Source: Hydnum rufescens UP504
Lineage: Eukaryota > Basidiomycota > Agaricomycetes > Cantharellales > Hydnaceae
Direction of reading: 5' to 3'
Length of the DNA stretch: 64,000 bases
Assembly (NCBI GenBank): GCA_014904985.1
Contig: MU129052.1
Span: forward strand, 79,800 to 143,799
Position numbers and translations under genes: made by a program. Shown one piece after another: positions 35,710 through 48,190 of this stretch; within the stretch, counting starts at the first letter, position 1; each line of letters begins with the position of its first letter. A model generated the notes under the pieces. It searched no databases. It had not been told where the DNA came from and saw only the letters and a program-made list of their open reading frames with translations.

Positions 35710-35950
35710 TTCAGTTAATTGTGGGGGGCCCCTAGCTGAACTTAGAAAATACTCGGGTTTGAAATGAGGCCTTTGGAGGCAGTGCTGAGGGGCCCCTGGG
35801 GCCCCTGGATCAGTACTTGAGCCCCCCTGAGCCCATCCAAGTTAGCCCACAGGGGCCACCAGGGGCCCCATGGGCTGTATATCTAATTAGAGCATATAAA
35901 TGCAACCCTCAAAGTATCTAATTAGATACTGATAATTGGCTGACCAGCCT
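35710..35950 (-). repeat. KDZ right TIR and subterminal region
   Basis: Inverse of the left end in order: GGGGCCCC blocks (35,727-35,870), GCATATAAATGCAACCCTC, TATCTAATTAGATACTGATA and GGCTGACCAGCCT. Matches the left end of the 5.0 kb element at 56,227 (inverted). Confidence 0.85.
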
Positions 35951-35959
35951 GTTGCTAGA

Positions 35960-36235
35960 TGTCTAAGCCCTGAATCATATGATAATAAGTTCAAGCCCAT
36001 AAAAGTTTGAAATCAGAAATAGCCTCTAAGTTTCAATTTCACAATTGTGATACAAGTAGTCCAGCTAGAGTCAGAAACATTACATCATATCTGAGTCATC
36101 CATATCATTTCTATAACTAGTAAGTCAGTCAATTCATTGAGGCTAACCTGAGCCCTCCCATACCTTTTCATTCCCAATCCCTATAACCTCAGCCAACATC
36201 TGGTGGTGTTAGTAATTTCTGCAGAGCTATAAAGC
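35960..36235. other. No gene recognised
   Basis: Flank of the KDZ insertion; degenerate repeat sequence. Confidence 0.4.
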
Positions 36236-37228
36236 ATCTTCTACAGCAGACCTGTCACATGTTAAATAGGGGTTATTGCAACACTCTCAAGGAGTAAATG
36301 TGGACTATCTCCCTCAGTTTTGTTCAGATCACCTCAGAAAAATAGCTCCTGGAAAGCTATGATCAATACCTATCCAACAATACCAAATATGCACTTATCA
36401 GATGCACACTGCATCCTCCAGGTCGATTTTACCTCATGCTCCACACTGTTCTTCAGTATTTCATGAATATCTCCACCAGTTTTGATCTGATTTGTTAGAA
36501 AAGACCACCCCTAGAAAGACACTGAAAATCCGCATTGAATGGTACAAAGGTAAAGACTAATGGATTAGATCTTGGCTTCCTGTAATTTAGTCTCCCCATG
36601 TCTCATTTGATCTTTACCTCCACTTTTATGATTACTAAAGGCAATTATGATTCCAGAACCCTATGTCCGATGGAGGGTACGTCTAGGGCGATCGGTTCCA
36701 CCTTTCCCCAAGGGATCTTGTTCAGTAGAAGAGGAGGAATACCTTGGTTAAGCCATATTTCCCTATTCTGACTTGATATTGGAATATCTCCTTCATTTTT
36801 GAAGCTTTTGACTTGATTTCTTTTTCATAATTTTTTCCTTAACCCACCTTTCCACTGGTCACCATAGTATTTTTATGTGATGTATATTAAGTGCAGGAGA
36901 TGTGAATTTCTATCATCTTTCCCCCCATCCCCAGTTGAAAAGCTAGTTGAACTACTGCTGGTGTCAGGGTAAATTCCACAACTCAACCCTCACTAATAAC
37001 ACTTTTGATAGGCTCTCAAGAGGAGGACCTAGAGTGTGATTCCCTGATTTAACACCCCCTTCATTTATTGTCTGGATAGGTTCTGTCTATACAGGACAAT
37101 TTCACCTGTCCAAAGACCTCTCCTCCCCTTGGACCTGAACATTTGGATTGACCCTGTGATCCCCTCTCTTCATCCTCATTTCCATTTCATGGACTGTGGT
37201 TGGATTTGACTTCCGTTTCCTGCTTACA
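36236..37228 (+). mobile_element. LTR-B, 5' truncated
   Basis: From CACATGTTAAATAGGGG through GGAGGGTACGTCTAGGGCGA to CTGCTTACA at 37,228, in the order of the LTR-B at 15,151-16,514. The 5' third is missing. Confidence 0.8.
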
Positions 37229-37690
37229 CTGGATTGTTGGGATGGGACTGGATCAGCATGAGATCTAGTTTGGGTTGTGGACACAGGTGGAGGTAGCAGG
37301 GGGGGCCACCTTTGGGCAGCCAGTAGCAGTGGAGGACTTGTCCAAGGTGAGGGCTTGGCTATAGGAGGTGGGCTGGGAAGAGGCCAGGACAGAGGAGAGA
37401 GCAGATACATCCTGCTCAAGTTTGTCAAAGCAGTTGTGGATATCTTCAGTGAGGATGGCAAGTTGGGCAGCAATCCAGTTACCTGCCTCCATGTTGCATT
37501 TATTCTGCCATGCCAGATCCAGGATACCCTTGAAGTCCTCCACTGGGATGGAGAAGGTCTTGGGTTCTTTGGCCTGGGAGCATTGTGATGCTGTTTTCTT
37601 GGCTGAGATCTGCTCAAGGAGTTTAGTGGCACAAGCACTCTGGTCTTTGTAGCCATGCTCAAGGGCCTCTTGAGAGGCCCACCACACCTT
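37229..37690 (-). pseudogene. LINE ORF1-like N-terminal fragment
   Basis: Minus-strand frame open for about 140 codons, with a helical segment (FDKLEQDVSALSSVLASSQ) followed by TSYSQAL and a Pro-rich linker, an order seen before the zinc knuckles of fungal LINE ORF1 proteins. No knuckle is present. LTR-B cuts it at 37,229. The family assignment is inference; it could be part of the same element family as 18,242-19,386. Confidence 0.35.
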
Positions 37691-38054
37691 GGTAGCCTAC
37701 CAGGGATGGTTCCAGATGTGGCCTGTAGAACAACCAGAGTCTCCCCTAAAGGTCTTCACACCTTTTGGTGCTACTCTGGTCACCAAAGCTGCCTATAGGG
37801 TGCACAGAGGGATCTCACCAACTGTCATGCTGGTCCTGTAGGTCTTCTCCCAAAATCTTATGTGTGCAAGGGAATCAACTCAAGCATTCTGGGCATTTAC
37901 CACCTGGAATCTATAACAGAATGGACTTAGGTTGACAATTACCTCATCTTCAGAGTTTTAACTTTGCTTAGCTCATCTGTGAAGTTTGACTCCAGCAGTG
38001 GTTTCACACATGTGATCTGTGATGAGAGCCAAGGTGCCAAAAATTAGTGGTGTC

Positions 38055-38136
38055 ACTCAGGTTTGAACCTCCAACCTCTTAATGCCATTACAGCAACAGT
38101 GCATATTAGACAGTTAAGTCAACACAACTGTGCTAA
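38055..38136 (-). ncRNA. tRNA-derived SINE-like promoter region
   Basis: On the minus strand TAGCACAGTTG (A-box-like) is followed about 60 nt later by GGTTCAAACC (matching the B-box consensus at nearly all positions). No clear acceptor stem, so it is not a functional tRNA gene. Most likely a SINE head. Confidence 0.4.
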
Positions 38137-38300
38137 AATAAGAAAATTAGAAGACTATGTACTGGCCCTTCTGAGTTCCAAGTGCCAAATAGACTTTTCC
38201 CTCTCACTCACAGGGTGGGTTGATCAAACATGGTGTTCTCCATCATCATATATATAAATGGTGAAGATTCCAAGTTAAGTTAGTCAATCCAAAAGCACAG

Positions 38301-40732
38301 TGTAAGCAGGAGAAAAAGGGGGAATCTCTGCTACACTCCGTGATATGGAATCAAGAATGAAGAATGGGGGCCACCAAAATAATCCCAATATTTAAGTCTG
38401 AGTGTAGGAGGGTCTTTAGGATAGAAGATAATCTGCTGTCAGCAGTAGTTGCCCAAGCAGATGAATAAAGAGGAAATTATGCCACAAATACCACACTCCA
38501 AGGTTCTAGTCTTGTGGCCTTAGACAAAGTGTAGTAGTAGCAGTGTCCTCAGATGGAATTCACCCAGAAATCCAGCAGCAATATTTCAGTGCTTCAGACT
38601 GGGGAGGGGGAAGACAATGGAATTTTCAACACAATTTGCTTAATATACAACCCAGCTATGATATCAAATATCCGACAGAAGCAGGGGGATAGGGGAAATA
38701 TGTAGAAAAAGGAATCAAGTCAAAAGCTTCAAAACTGACAGAGATATTCAATTTACAAGGCTGGGGATAGGATAAAGCATAAAATGACTATTTCTCCTTC
38801 CCTTTTGGACAGATCCCCTTGAGGAATGGTGAAATGAGTCATCCTGGACATCCTATCCTTCGGATATAAGGCTGCTGGACAATATTCAATATTTGAAAAT
38901 TGGAAGGAGGAATGATGTTCTCCTGAGACATAGGGGGAAATTTGTATGCAGAACACTGAGTTCTTCTTCGCTCGCAACTCCTTTTATTCCGTTGGATGGT
39001 AATTTTCAATACCTTTCTAGGCGCAGTTGTTTCATGAAAATCTGATCAAAACTGAGGGAGAAATTTGAAATATACACCTTCTGATTATGAATGAGCAGGT
39101 GGAATCATTCCAGAAGCTTCAGTTTTGATCTGATGAACATGTAATTGGTATCATTCGATAGGTATTGATCACAGATTTCAGGGCGCTACTGTTTGTTACC
39201 AGTCACATTGCCGTACCCTAGTAATTGCCGTTTTCTTCCTAGATCCCTCAATTCTCCTCCTTTGGTGTCCAAATTCATGTCATGGGTGTGTTCAGAGTGT
39301 ATCTAGGATCCTGTGCAAAAAACACCCAGAAATAGTTGAATTGCACCCTAACAAGGCAAATTGTTTGTGGGATATTGTCAAATTCACATATTTTTTAGGC
39401 TTAAAAAAGGATTTATGATTTTTATGGCCTCTCTGTGAGTACAGAATTACTTGGGATGTGTAGGGAAGGATATTGGCTATCTCTGGGAAGAGTCTGGGCT
39501 TTCCCTGAGTCACAGCTTACCAGAAAAGGGACAATGCAAGTGAGCCAGGCACACCTTCAACTTCAATATCTTCCCCCAAGCAGCATCAGTCCACATTTCC
39601 CCAACACCAGATAGATAATTCATCGAACAGACCTCATCACTGTCATCTGCAACCTCACCCAGCATGGATTGGGGCACCTGGGGATGCCCAGTTGAACTCT
39701 TGGACTGAAACTGCAGCAGTCCAGTCAGATTAGGGTATGTGGACAAACCCGTGCCTGGAACTTATCCAGGCCCACCCCCACCACCTGTCACACAATAAGC
39801 AGGTCAGAAAAGTCCAGCAGAGGGGTTCTTTTGCTGGATCAACACTTGCAGCAAGTTCTAGGGTACAGCAACAACTGAAGCAAAATCGGGACCCCAACAC
39901 AGATTCCACCTCCTGCCCCCAATTTTTCATATAATTGTCTATAATTTTGCTGAACTGTAGATACTGTTATTCTCTATGTATGTGCCAAATTTGAGCCCTA
40001 TTTGAGAAGTTTAACATGGTTAAAAGCATGGATCTCTCATAATGTGGCAATTAACCAGTAACAAACAGTATATTTTCAAATTGACCAGATACAAATTGAC
40101 TTTGAAAAGTGAAAAATACTCCTTGAGAGCATGGATTCCATAGTAAAATAGTTCTAGAGCATGCAGTTTTAATCAGATTGACCTGTACTTGGTATCATTG
40201 GATAGGTGTGAATCATATCTTTCCAGACACTATTTTTTGGGCTGATTCAATCAAAACTGACAGAGAAATCCGATGAATACTCCTTGAGAGTGCCACATTT
40301 GCCCCTATTTGATTATGTAATGCATCCCCAAGTAGGAATGAAGGCCCGGGTGTGTAATCCATTGTATTACATAATACCAATTCATTAGGGTCGCCCTTAA
40401 GGCAGCAGGATTGATTTGAAGGGATTGAAGGAGAATTCAAGATGATATACAGAAGGGCAAGTTGAATTGCCGGGTCCACCATATCATGGCTTATGGTAGG
40501 GCATAGATGAATACAGTCCCTGTGGCCTGTTGAAGACCCCAGGAGATTGACTCATGTACAAGAAGAATGAGCATTCCATTTACATGTTTTCAAGCATATG
40601 GAATTCAGGCTCATTCTTGGACAAATGAAAGAATTGTTATTCGGACAACATATTGGTACATTTTTAATTCATTCATTGGAAAATTCAACACTGAAAGGGA
40701 ACTCTATGTGGTAGGGATTTTTCCCTCCAACA
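38301..40732 (-). mobile_element. LTR-B copy with internal insertion
   Basis: Ends TGTAAGCAGG (38,301) and CCCTCCAACA (40,732) are those of LTR-B, but the span is 2.4 kb instead of about 1.4 kb. The extra material (about 39,230-40,010) is unrelated sequence with short frames. No exact target duplication is seen at the outer edges. Confidence 0.7.
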
Positions 40733-40914
40733 ATGGGAATAGTGAATTTTCATTCCTAACATAAACAAGTCAATTGTGGACAGCCTCTTGCATGCCTTTT
40801 CTGTGGTAGATTCAGATTCCCACTCCCAGTCTACTTTTCCTATCATGGGGGGAAAAATATAAGAGAATGTAAGTCTAATTTACCTTAACTTCAACAACTT
40901 TTTACTGACTGTCT

Positions 40915-41275
40915 TGGTTGATTTCATTGACTTTTGGGGGTGTTTTTTATTGACTTCCAGGGGTGTTTGATTGACTTCTGGGGGGTATTTTTATTGACTT
41001 TGGGGGGTGTTTTATTGACTTCTGGGGGTTATTTTTATTGATTTCTGGGGGGTGTTTTTATTAACTCTTGGGGTATTTTTGTTGACTTTGGGGGGGAAAA
41101 GAATGTGAGTCTGATTTACATTAATTTCAACAGCTTTTACTGACTTTCTTAATGACTTCTGTTCATTTTGGTGGTTGACTTGGGGTGGCCATTTCATCAA
41201 CTCTGGGGGCTATTTTGGTCAACTCTGGGGGCTATTTTGATTAACCCTGGGGGTGATTTTGTTAACTGTTGATGG
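40915..41275 (+). repeat. G-run minisatellite
   Basis: About 14 degenerate copies of TTGACTTCTGGGGGTGTTTT-like units. Plus-strand G runs of 4-7 are separated by about 20 nt. Confidence 0.85.
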
Positions 41276-41399
41276 TGGTTGTTCAATGTTGGGGAATTAA
41301 GGTCATCCCTGGAACCCCAAGGGACACCCAGCCCTGACCACACTAAAAATCAAAGCTGTAGCAGAGAAAGACAGGAGAGAGAACTCCACTCCCCTGTGA

Positions 41400-44300
41400 A
41401 GGAAAGATCTACTCCACAACCCAACAACATCAAATCAGCCAATTACAAGCACAGGCTGATGTATTGCCACCTCTTCAGGCAAAACACATTTATCATTGTG
41501 CTGTCAACCAGCCACAGGGACCATCCCAAGCTGGACCATCTCAGGTCCCTGTGCCAAATCCACACATTCCACCACACATTCCACAACACAATTTCCCACT
41601 ATAACCACCATTTGAATTAAATCAGCAGCATCAGCAGCAGTCACCAATGCCACAAACCCACACTTCACAATCTGAAACAGTAACATCATCATCATCTGCA
41701 TTGGATGAAAATATGGGTTCTGGGGATGATTATGAACCATCAACACAATCATCACCTGAAATTGAGGATGATGAGGCTGATGACTTTCTTGATACACCAC
41801 CCTCTGCCTGGCCTTGCCAAAATGCATGGAGGCCTCAATGATATGAACAACTTCCTGATTGTCAAGTTCACCATGCACCTCAAATACTACAAACACCAGA
41901 GCATGTTCCACCTCCCCCACATGGCCATAATCAAGGCCAACTTGGAAGACATCTTCATGGTCATAGCTATAGAATTCCCATGCAAGGCCATGGCCAAGGT
42001 GCTGGGGCACCTGCTGGAGGTGGTGGCCCTGGGGATTCAGACAGTGATGGTGATGGGGTTAATGATGACCATGCACAAGGACAGGGTGCTCCAAGAGAAC
42101 CCCATGGCCATGGCCAAGGTTGAGGAGAGGGTTGAGGTTGAGGTCAAGGGGAGGGTCAAGGTCAAGGGGAGGGTCAAGGTCAAGGAGAGGGTTGAGGTTG
42201 AGGTCAAGGTCAAGGTTGAGGTCAATGGCCCATATGCATTCAGGATCCATGGGCAACTCTCACATCTTCATGGAGCACTTCTACCAGAGGTGCAGCTTAT
42301 TTACACCAGTATGATGATGCATTACTGAAAAATACTTCTCTTTTCAGGCTGGACATGATATCAGCTATGCACAGATGTATATCCATAACACTCAGGAGGC
42401 ACTTGCACATGCCCATCAACAGTGGGTGGCCCACAACCAAGGCACTACACCTGAAATTATGCTTGAGCTTCAGGATATGATGCATGCCAATAATCCCTAC
42501 ATTCCCATGTACAGAACTGCTCATGAGATTTTGCTTGCTCTTCCAGTAGCTCAGTGTAATGTTGAGTGTTGCATTCATCTGGATGAAAGTGCAGATCAGC
42601 ACCATTACAATCTCCCCCAAGCTGACCAGATTGCAGCAATTCTCCCAGGGGATGGAGAAAATGCTACCCATGGTCAGGACATTGTCTTACATCTCCAGCA
42701 AGGGGAAAATGGCTTGCAGCATATTTATGAGGACAGCCCAACCTATACTCCACTGCTGTATGTCCTATTGTTTCCATATGGGGAGACTGGGTTTTGCCAT
42801 GGTATCCCATTGGTTGGAGAAGATGAGCCTGATGAAGACAGTGAGATTATTCTATGGCTGAATTAAACCTATTTCTGAATTATGACTTCTTTATAGATGC
42901 TGAAGGGAATAATAGCATGGTGTCATACACATGCTTTTGGGCATACCGTCTTCATAACCGCATGCTCCCTGCACATGGTGCACACCCAGCTCAGATGGAA
43001 CCCACAACCATCTTCCACAGTGGCTGTCTCTCTCATCAACTTATTGTTGATGTTTGGGCATGTGTGGAACAGCTGAATCTCTGCTGGATTAGGCAGAATC
43101 AGGCTACTATTCGTTCTGAACTCTATGGTGGCTTGGTTGATGCCATGAATGGGAATCAAAATGCTAATGCTGCTGCACTGGGACAGCAAATTATCCTGCC
43201 TTCATCCCATATTGGAAGTCCTCAGCACATGATGCAGCTATACCAAGACACCATGGCAGCTGCATGGTTCTATGGACCTGCAACCTACTTCATCACTGTC
43301 ACTGCAAATCCTAACTGGCCTGAGATCCTTGGGGCTATACTTCCAGGCCAAGTTCCAGCAGATCAGCCTGATTTAGTGGATCGTGTCTTTTATGAGAAGC
43401 TCAGTCTTCTATTCAAGACACTTGCTGTGGTGTTTGGAAAACAATTGGCATGTGTACATGTCATTGAATTCCAGAAACGTGGCCTACCCCATGCCCATCT
43501 TCTATTATGGATTGACTGGGAGGATAAACCTCAAACTTCAGAAGATCTTGACAAGGTCAGCTGGACTGTCATCACCTTATGCTCTCAACTGAGATATTGA
43601 CTTAAATAACAGGTCATTTGGTCTCACCTACCAGATCCTGAGACACAACCAAGGCTCTATGCACAAGTGACATCAACCATGATCCATTCCTGTAAAGTTG
43701 GCAGATGTCGTGATGTGGAGGATGGAAGATGCACCAAAGGCTTTCCAAAAGAATTCCGTGATGAAACATCCATGGATGGGAAAGGATTTCCATTATATGC
43801 TCGCCCTGACAATGGCCAGACCTGGGTCAGCCATGGAAAGACATATCACAATGGCCATGTTGTTCCCTATAATCCACACTTGCTTATGCTCCTTGGATGT
43901 CATGTCAATGTTGAATTCTGTGCTAACATGCACAGTAGCACAAAGTACATCCACAAATACATCACCAAAGGTCCAGATCGAGCCACACTTGAGATGAGAC
44001 GTGATGAAATCAAGGAGTACATTGATGCATGATACATTGGAGTACCAGAGGCCTGCTGGCGCATTTTCCATTATGAGCTCCATGAGCAAATCCCAAACAT
44101 TGTCTGATTGCCCTTCCATCTCCCAGGTCAACATTTGGTCCACTTCAATCCTGAAGATACCCTTGCCAATATAGTGGAGGACAATGCAAATAATGAGAGT
44201 ATGCTTACTCAATTCTTCAAGGTGGGAAACAACAGGATTGATCATCACAGAAAATTTAGCACTCACTTTCTTGCCTCACCTGCAGACTAACCAAAACAAT

Positions 44301-46437
44301 GTTCCAGGAGCATGAGCTCTCACATATCAGGAGTTTCCTCAGCATTTTGTCTGGGCAAGAAAGGTCTGGAAGCCACGAGAGAGGGGCTTTGCAATTGGTC
44401 GCATGTATGGTGCATTCCCATCTGCAGGAGATCGATTCTATCTCCGCACTCTCCTCACAATTGTGAGGGGTCCACAATCATTCGAAGATCTGCACACTGT
44501 GGATGGATCCTTCATGGGACCTATAGACAAGCCTGTTTGGCCATGGGATTGCTTGAAGATGATGGTGAATGGCGGCTCTGTCTTCAAGAAGCTTCCATCA
44601 TGCAGACTGGATACACTCTTCGATCCCTATTCTCAACTATCCTCCTCCACAATAATCCATCACGTCCAGACCTCCTTTGGAATGAATTCAGGCAGTTCAT
44701 ATGTGATGATCTTCACCACCAACTGCAACAACCTCCACATAACATCCCTGCACCTACAAATGATCAGATCTATGATTATGGACTCTTCCTCCTTTGTGAA
44801 AGATTGGCTCAGGCAGGTCAGAGGATGGAAGTAATTGCTCCAGGCATGCCACAGGTTGAAGGCCATTGGGTAGATCAAAATGCAAATCCACTCATTGAGC
44901 GCCAGCGAGCACACAATTATAATGAGCTCCAGGATCAAGTTGAGAGGGACCTCCCCCTTCTTAACAATGAACAAATGATGGCATACACTGCAATTTGTGC
45001 AGCATATCAATCTGGAGATGGGGGTACATTCTTCATCCATGGTCCTGGGGGGTGTGGCAAAACCTTCCTCTACAATGTTGTTACTCGAACTGCACGAAGT
45101 CAGGGGAAGATTGTCCTCTGTGTTGCATCCTCTGGCATTGCATCAATGTTGCTTCTCCTGGGTGCAACTGCACATTCTACCTTCAAGATTCCTATTCCCC
45201 TCATGGAGGATGGTGCATGCCGAATTGAGAAGCAGGGGTTTGTGCAGATCTCATGCGGGAAACCACCCTGATCATCTGGGATGAAGCTGGAATGATGCAC
45301 CGAAATGGTCCAGAAGCAGTAGATCGCATGCTGAGAGATATCCGGGATGATGATAGGCCATTTGGGGGTGTGACTACTGTTTTTGGTGGAGACTTCCAAC
45401 AAGTCCTTCCTGTCATTCCAAAAGGGTCTCGGGAACAGATTGTCCATGCCTGTCTCCACAAATCCCTACTGTGGCGTAACACTCACATCTTCTTCCTCAC
45501 CAAAAACATGCGACTTGAGAACAACAATGATCCTGCTACAGTCAACTTTGCCAACTGGCTCCTTGATGTTGGACATGGATGGCTTCAGGGCAATTCTGCA
45601 TCAATCCACCTTCCCAATCACATGAAGGCTGGAGGAGAAGGAAAACTCCCAGATCTGATTGATGCTATTTACCCAAACATCAACCAGCCCTTGGCCGAAC
45701 CACGCCCTGACACCTACTTCCTTGACCGGGTTATATTATCACCACGAAATGATGATGTCCATCACATTAATTCAAAAATAATTGATAAATTCCCTGGCGA
45801 AGAGAAGGTCTACCACTCTGCAGACAGCATACTTCCAGAGGATGGAGTTGATGATCCAATCCATAATCTTCCCCTCGAATACCTCAATTCTCTCAATGCA
45901 TCTGGCCTCCCCATTTCACACCTCACTCTCAAAGTTGGTGCTCCATTGCTCATCCTTCAGAATCTATCAGTCCAGGATGGTGTCTGTAATGGTACCCATG
46001 CTGTGATTCTGGAATTGAACAATCATGTTATAAAAGCTCGGATTCTGGGTGGATCACATGCTGGGAATATCATCTTGATTCCACGTCTAAATCTGACACC
46101 TTCAGAAACAGGTACAGTGGCTTTGGAGTCTCAAATTCCATTCTAACATCAATTTTCTCTTCACAGGTGAATTTCCATTCAAAATGCTCCATCGCCAATT
46201 CCCTGTGGCTCTTGCATTTGCAATGACCATAAACAAGGCCCAAGGCCAATCAGTTAAATTTGTTGGCCTTGATCTTCAGGTTCCTTGCTTTGGCCATGGA
46301 CAACTATATGTTGCACTTTCCTGAGTGACTTCCCCTCAAGGGCTGAAGGTCATCTTCCCAACAGAAGAGCCTGTCACTGTAAATGTTGTATATAAAGATG
46401 CTTTGTTGCTTCCTGCTGTACACAATATTATTCCCTG
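41400..46437 (+). pseudogene. Helitron Rep/Pif1 helicase gene, inactivated
   Basis: Read in order: a Gln/Pro-rich N-terminus (from about 41,400), an RG/QG-rich stretch (42,100-42,230), then the Rep (HUH) nuclease with ITVTANPNWPEI (about 43,300) and the two-histidine motif in EFQKRGLPHAHLLLW (43,465-43,510), and the tyrosine region KYIHKYITKG (about 43,945-43,975). The Pif1 helicase follows with Walker A GPGGCGKT (about 45,045), Walker B IIWDEA (45,275), FGGDFQQVLPV (45,385) and TINKAQGQS (46,230). Introns 43,556-43,612 and 46,112-46,166. Broken by TGA at 44,030, 44,104 and 46,321, further TGAs in the RG region, and frameshifts near 44,300, 44,540 and 45,240. Ends HNIIP at 46,437. Rolling-circle termini were not located. 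Confidence 0.9.
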
Positions 46438-47180
46438 ATGAAATGCATTTCAATTTTGGTATAATCAATATAGCTATCTGAATATAAGGAATTGAGTCAA
46501 ATAGAATTTTAGTGCAGGTACAGTATATACAGACATTATTATGGTAGGCTCAAAGCAGCCACCTACTGCAAGAGTACCAGCCATGTATGGACAAAGCAGC
46601 CACTAAGGCAAGAGTACAAGCTGGCATGCACAGGTGACAGCCTTTACTCATACTGACAGTGGATTTAGTACTCTCAGGCCAGACAAAGGATGCTAACCCT
46701 TGCTGCCACAGTCTGGTGAGGTGTAAGCCAACCAAGGTTATAATGGGACTAGGTCCCTGTTCACTTTCCCATTCCAGGGCAGGTGCTTCACTGATGCCAG
46801 AGGTGCAGATCTGCACCTGTCCCCAGTCACTGTCTCACCCACCCAGACTGGAGCTGAGTGGACTAACCACCTAATGCTGCAGGCTCCTCCTGAGCTAGTA
46901 GGTGCATGGTGGCCTGTCATCTGAAGATGTTGGCTGGTTATTACAACCCATTCTGTGACTTATAAGGCCCCTATCTCTAGACAGCTGAATATCATCATTG
47001 AGACCCTTCCAGGATTTGGGGTGTAGAGACCAAGATAGTCTCCCCTCTATGGACCCTTCCAGGCATAGGGAGGCATCAAATTTGTAGACAGAGGCAGCAT
47101 AAGCTATGCTAACTGGCCTTAAACCAGACCTTGGCTTAGGCAGTTCAGGTAGGCATTTACACTGCATATGCAAAAGAGGG
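46438..47180. other. No gene recognised
   Basis: Sequence 3' of the Helitron; short frames only. Contains a local duplication around 46,552-46,620 (GCAGCCAC..AGAGTAC). Confidence 0.4.
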
Positions 47181-47610
47181 AGGTGTCACCATCATGATTT
47201 AATTTGCTTTACCAAGGCAGAACCTCTGTACATGGCATCCTGAGAGTAGATAGTGGGGGCTGGGCTTTTCAGTGCTCTTTTCACCCACTTTGTCAAGGTG
47301 GTGCCTAGCACACCCATCTAGTCTCAGGTGCAAGTGTAAATAGCCACATACCATATGTGTCATGCAAACAAGGTGTTGCTATTATGATTTAACCAACTTA
47401 ACCAAGGCTGGGCCTTCAGTGTGTGGCAGCCATGTTTCCCACCTGTGAGCAGTGGCATCACTATTGCTTTTTAACTGGCTTAACCAAGGCCAGACCATGC
47501 ACACAGGACCCATAAATGAAGGCTTATCATGGCTGATGAGTGGCCACCCATAGAGGCACAATGGGGCATTGCTATTGTGCTTTAGCCCACTTTACCAAGG
47601 CAGGACCCCA
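47181..47610. repeat. Degenerate tandem repeat, about 100-bp unit, 4 copies
   Basis: Units at about 47,181, 47,372, 47,449 and 47,563 share TTGCTATTATGATTTAACC..CTTAACCAAGGC(C/T)(A/G)G(A/G)CC. Spacing is irregular. Confidence 0.6.
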
Positions 47611-47734
47611 TGCATTGCTTGTACACTGGCCCAGTTATTCAGCAGGGCAGTTTACCAACCTACCCAGGTCCTGAACTTCAGCTGGAATCAGTTGACATTT
47701 AATTTGGCTGGGGAGCATGGGAAGAGAATCAATG

Positions 47735-48190
47735 ATCCATGTCTAGGCATGTCTAGGTGTGTCTAGGTTGTTCTAGGTGTGTCTAGGTGTGTTCTAGGTG
47801 TGTCTAGGTGTGTTAGGTGTGCTAGGTGTGTTAGGTGTGTCTAGGTGTGTCTAGGTGTGTCTAGGTGTGTCTAGGTGTGTCTAGGTTTGTCTAGGTGTGT
47901 CTAGGTGTGTCTAGTGTGTGTCTAGGTGTGTCTAGGTGTGTCTAGGTGTTGTTAGGTGTGTCTGGTTTTCTGGGTGTGTCTGGGTGTGTCTGGGTGTGTC
48001 TGGGTGTTCTGGGTGTGTCTGGGTATGTCTGGGTGTGTCTGGGTGTGTCTGGGTATGTCTATGGGTGTTCTAGGTGTGTCTAGGAGTGTCTAGGAGTGTC
48101 TAGGACATGTCTAGGACATGTCTAGGTTATGTCTAGGTATGTTCATAGGCATGCCTAGGACATGTCTAGACACATCTAAGCATGTCTAGA
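47735..48190. repeat. Minisatellite, 10-bp unit TCTAGGTGTG
   Basis: About 40 copies, with a block switching to TCTGGGTGTG (47,960-48,050), then TCTAGGACATG variants. Not telomeric (TTAGGG is absent). Confidence 0.95.

Larger units (their letters stand above)
20284..35950. mobile_element. KDZ-family transposon, 15.7 kb
   Basis: Imperfect terminal inverted repeats of about 90 bp (CAACTCAGTCAGCC.. at the left, ..GGCTGACCAGCCT at the right) are flanked by the 9-bp duplication GTTGCTAGA (20,275-20,283; 35,951-35,959). Inside the ends lie GGGGCCCC-rich subterminal segments. The element contains a KDZ transposase (plus strand, 31,243-35,656) and two large uncharacterised minus-strand genes (20,658-24,050; 25,100-28,459). 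KDZ elements are known from basidiomycetes and often carry extra genes. All genes here have stops or frameshifts, so the copy is not autonomous now. Confidence 0.8.

Noticed and set aside
20284..35950. TET/JBP dioxygenase as KDZ cargo
   Set aside because: I found no HxD..H iron-binding pattern in a suitable context in either cargo gene.
47735..48190. Telomere or subtelomere repeat
   Set aside because: Unit is TCTAGGTGTG with many variants, not TTAGGG, and transposon sequence continues on both sides.
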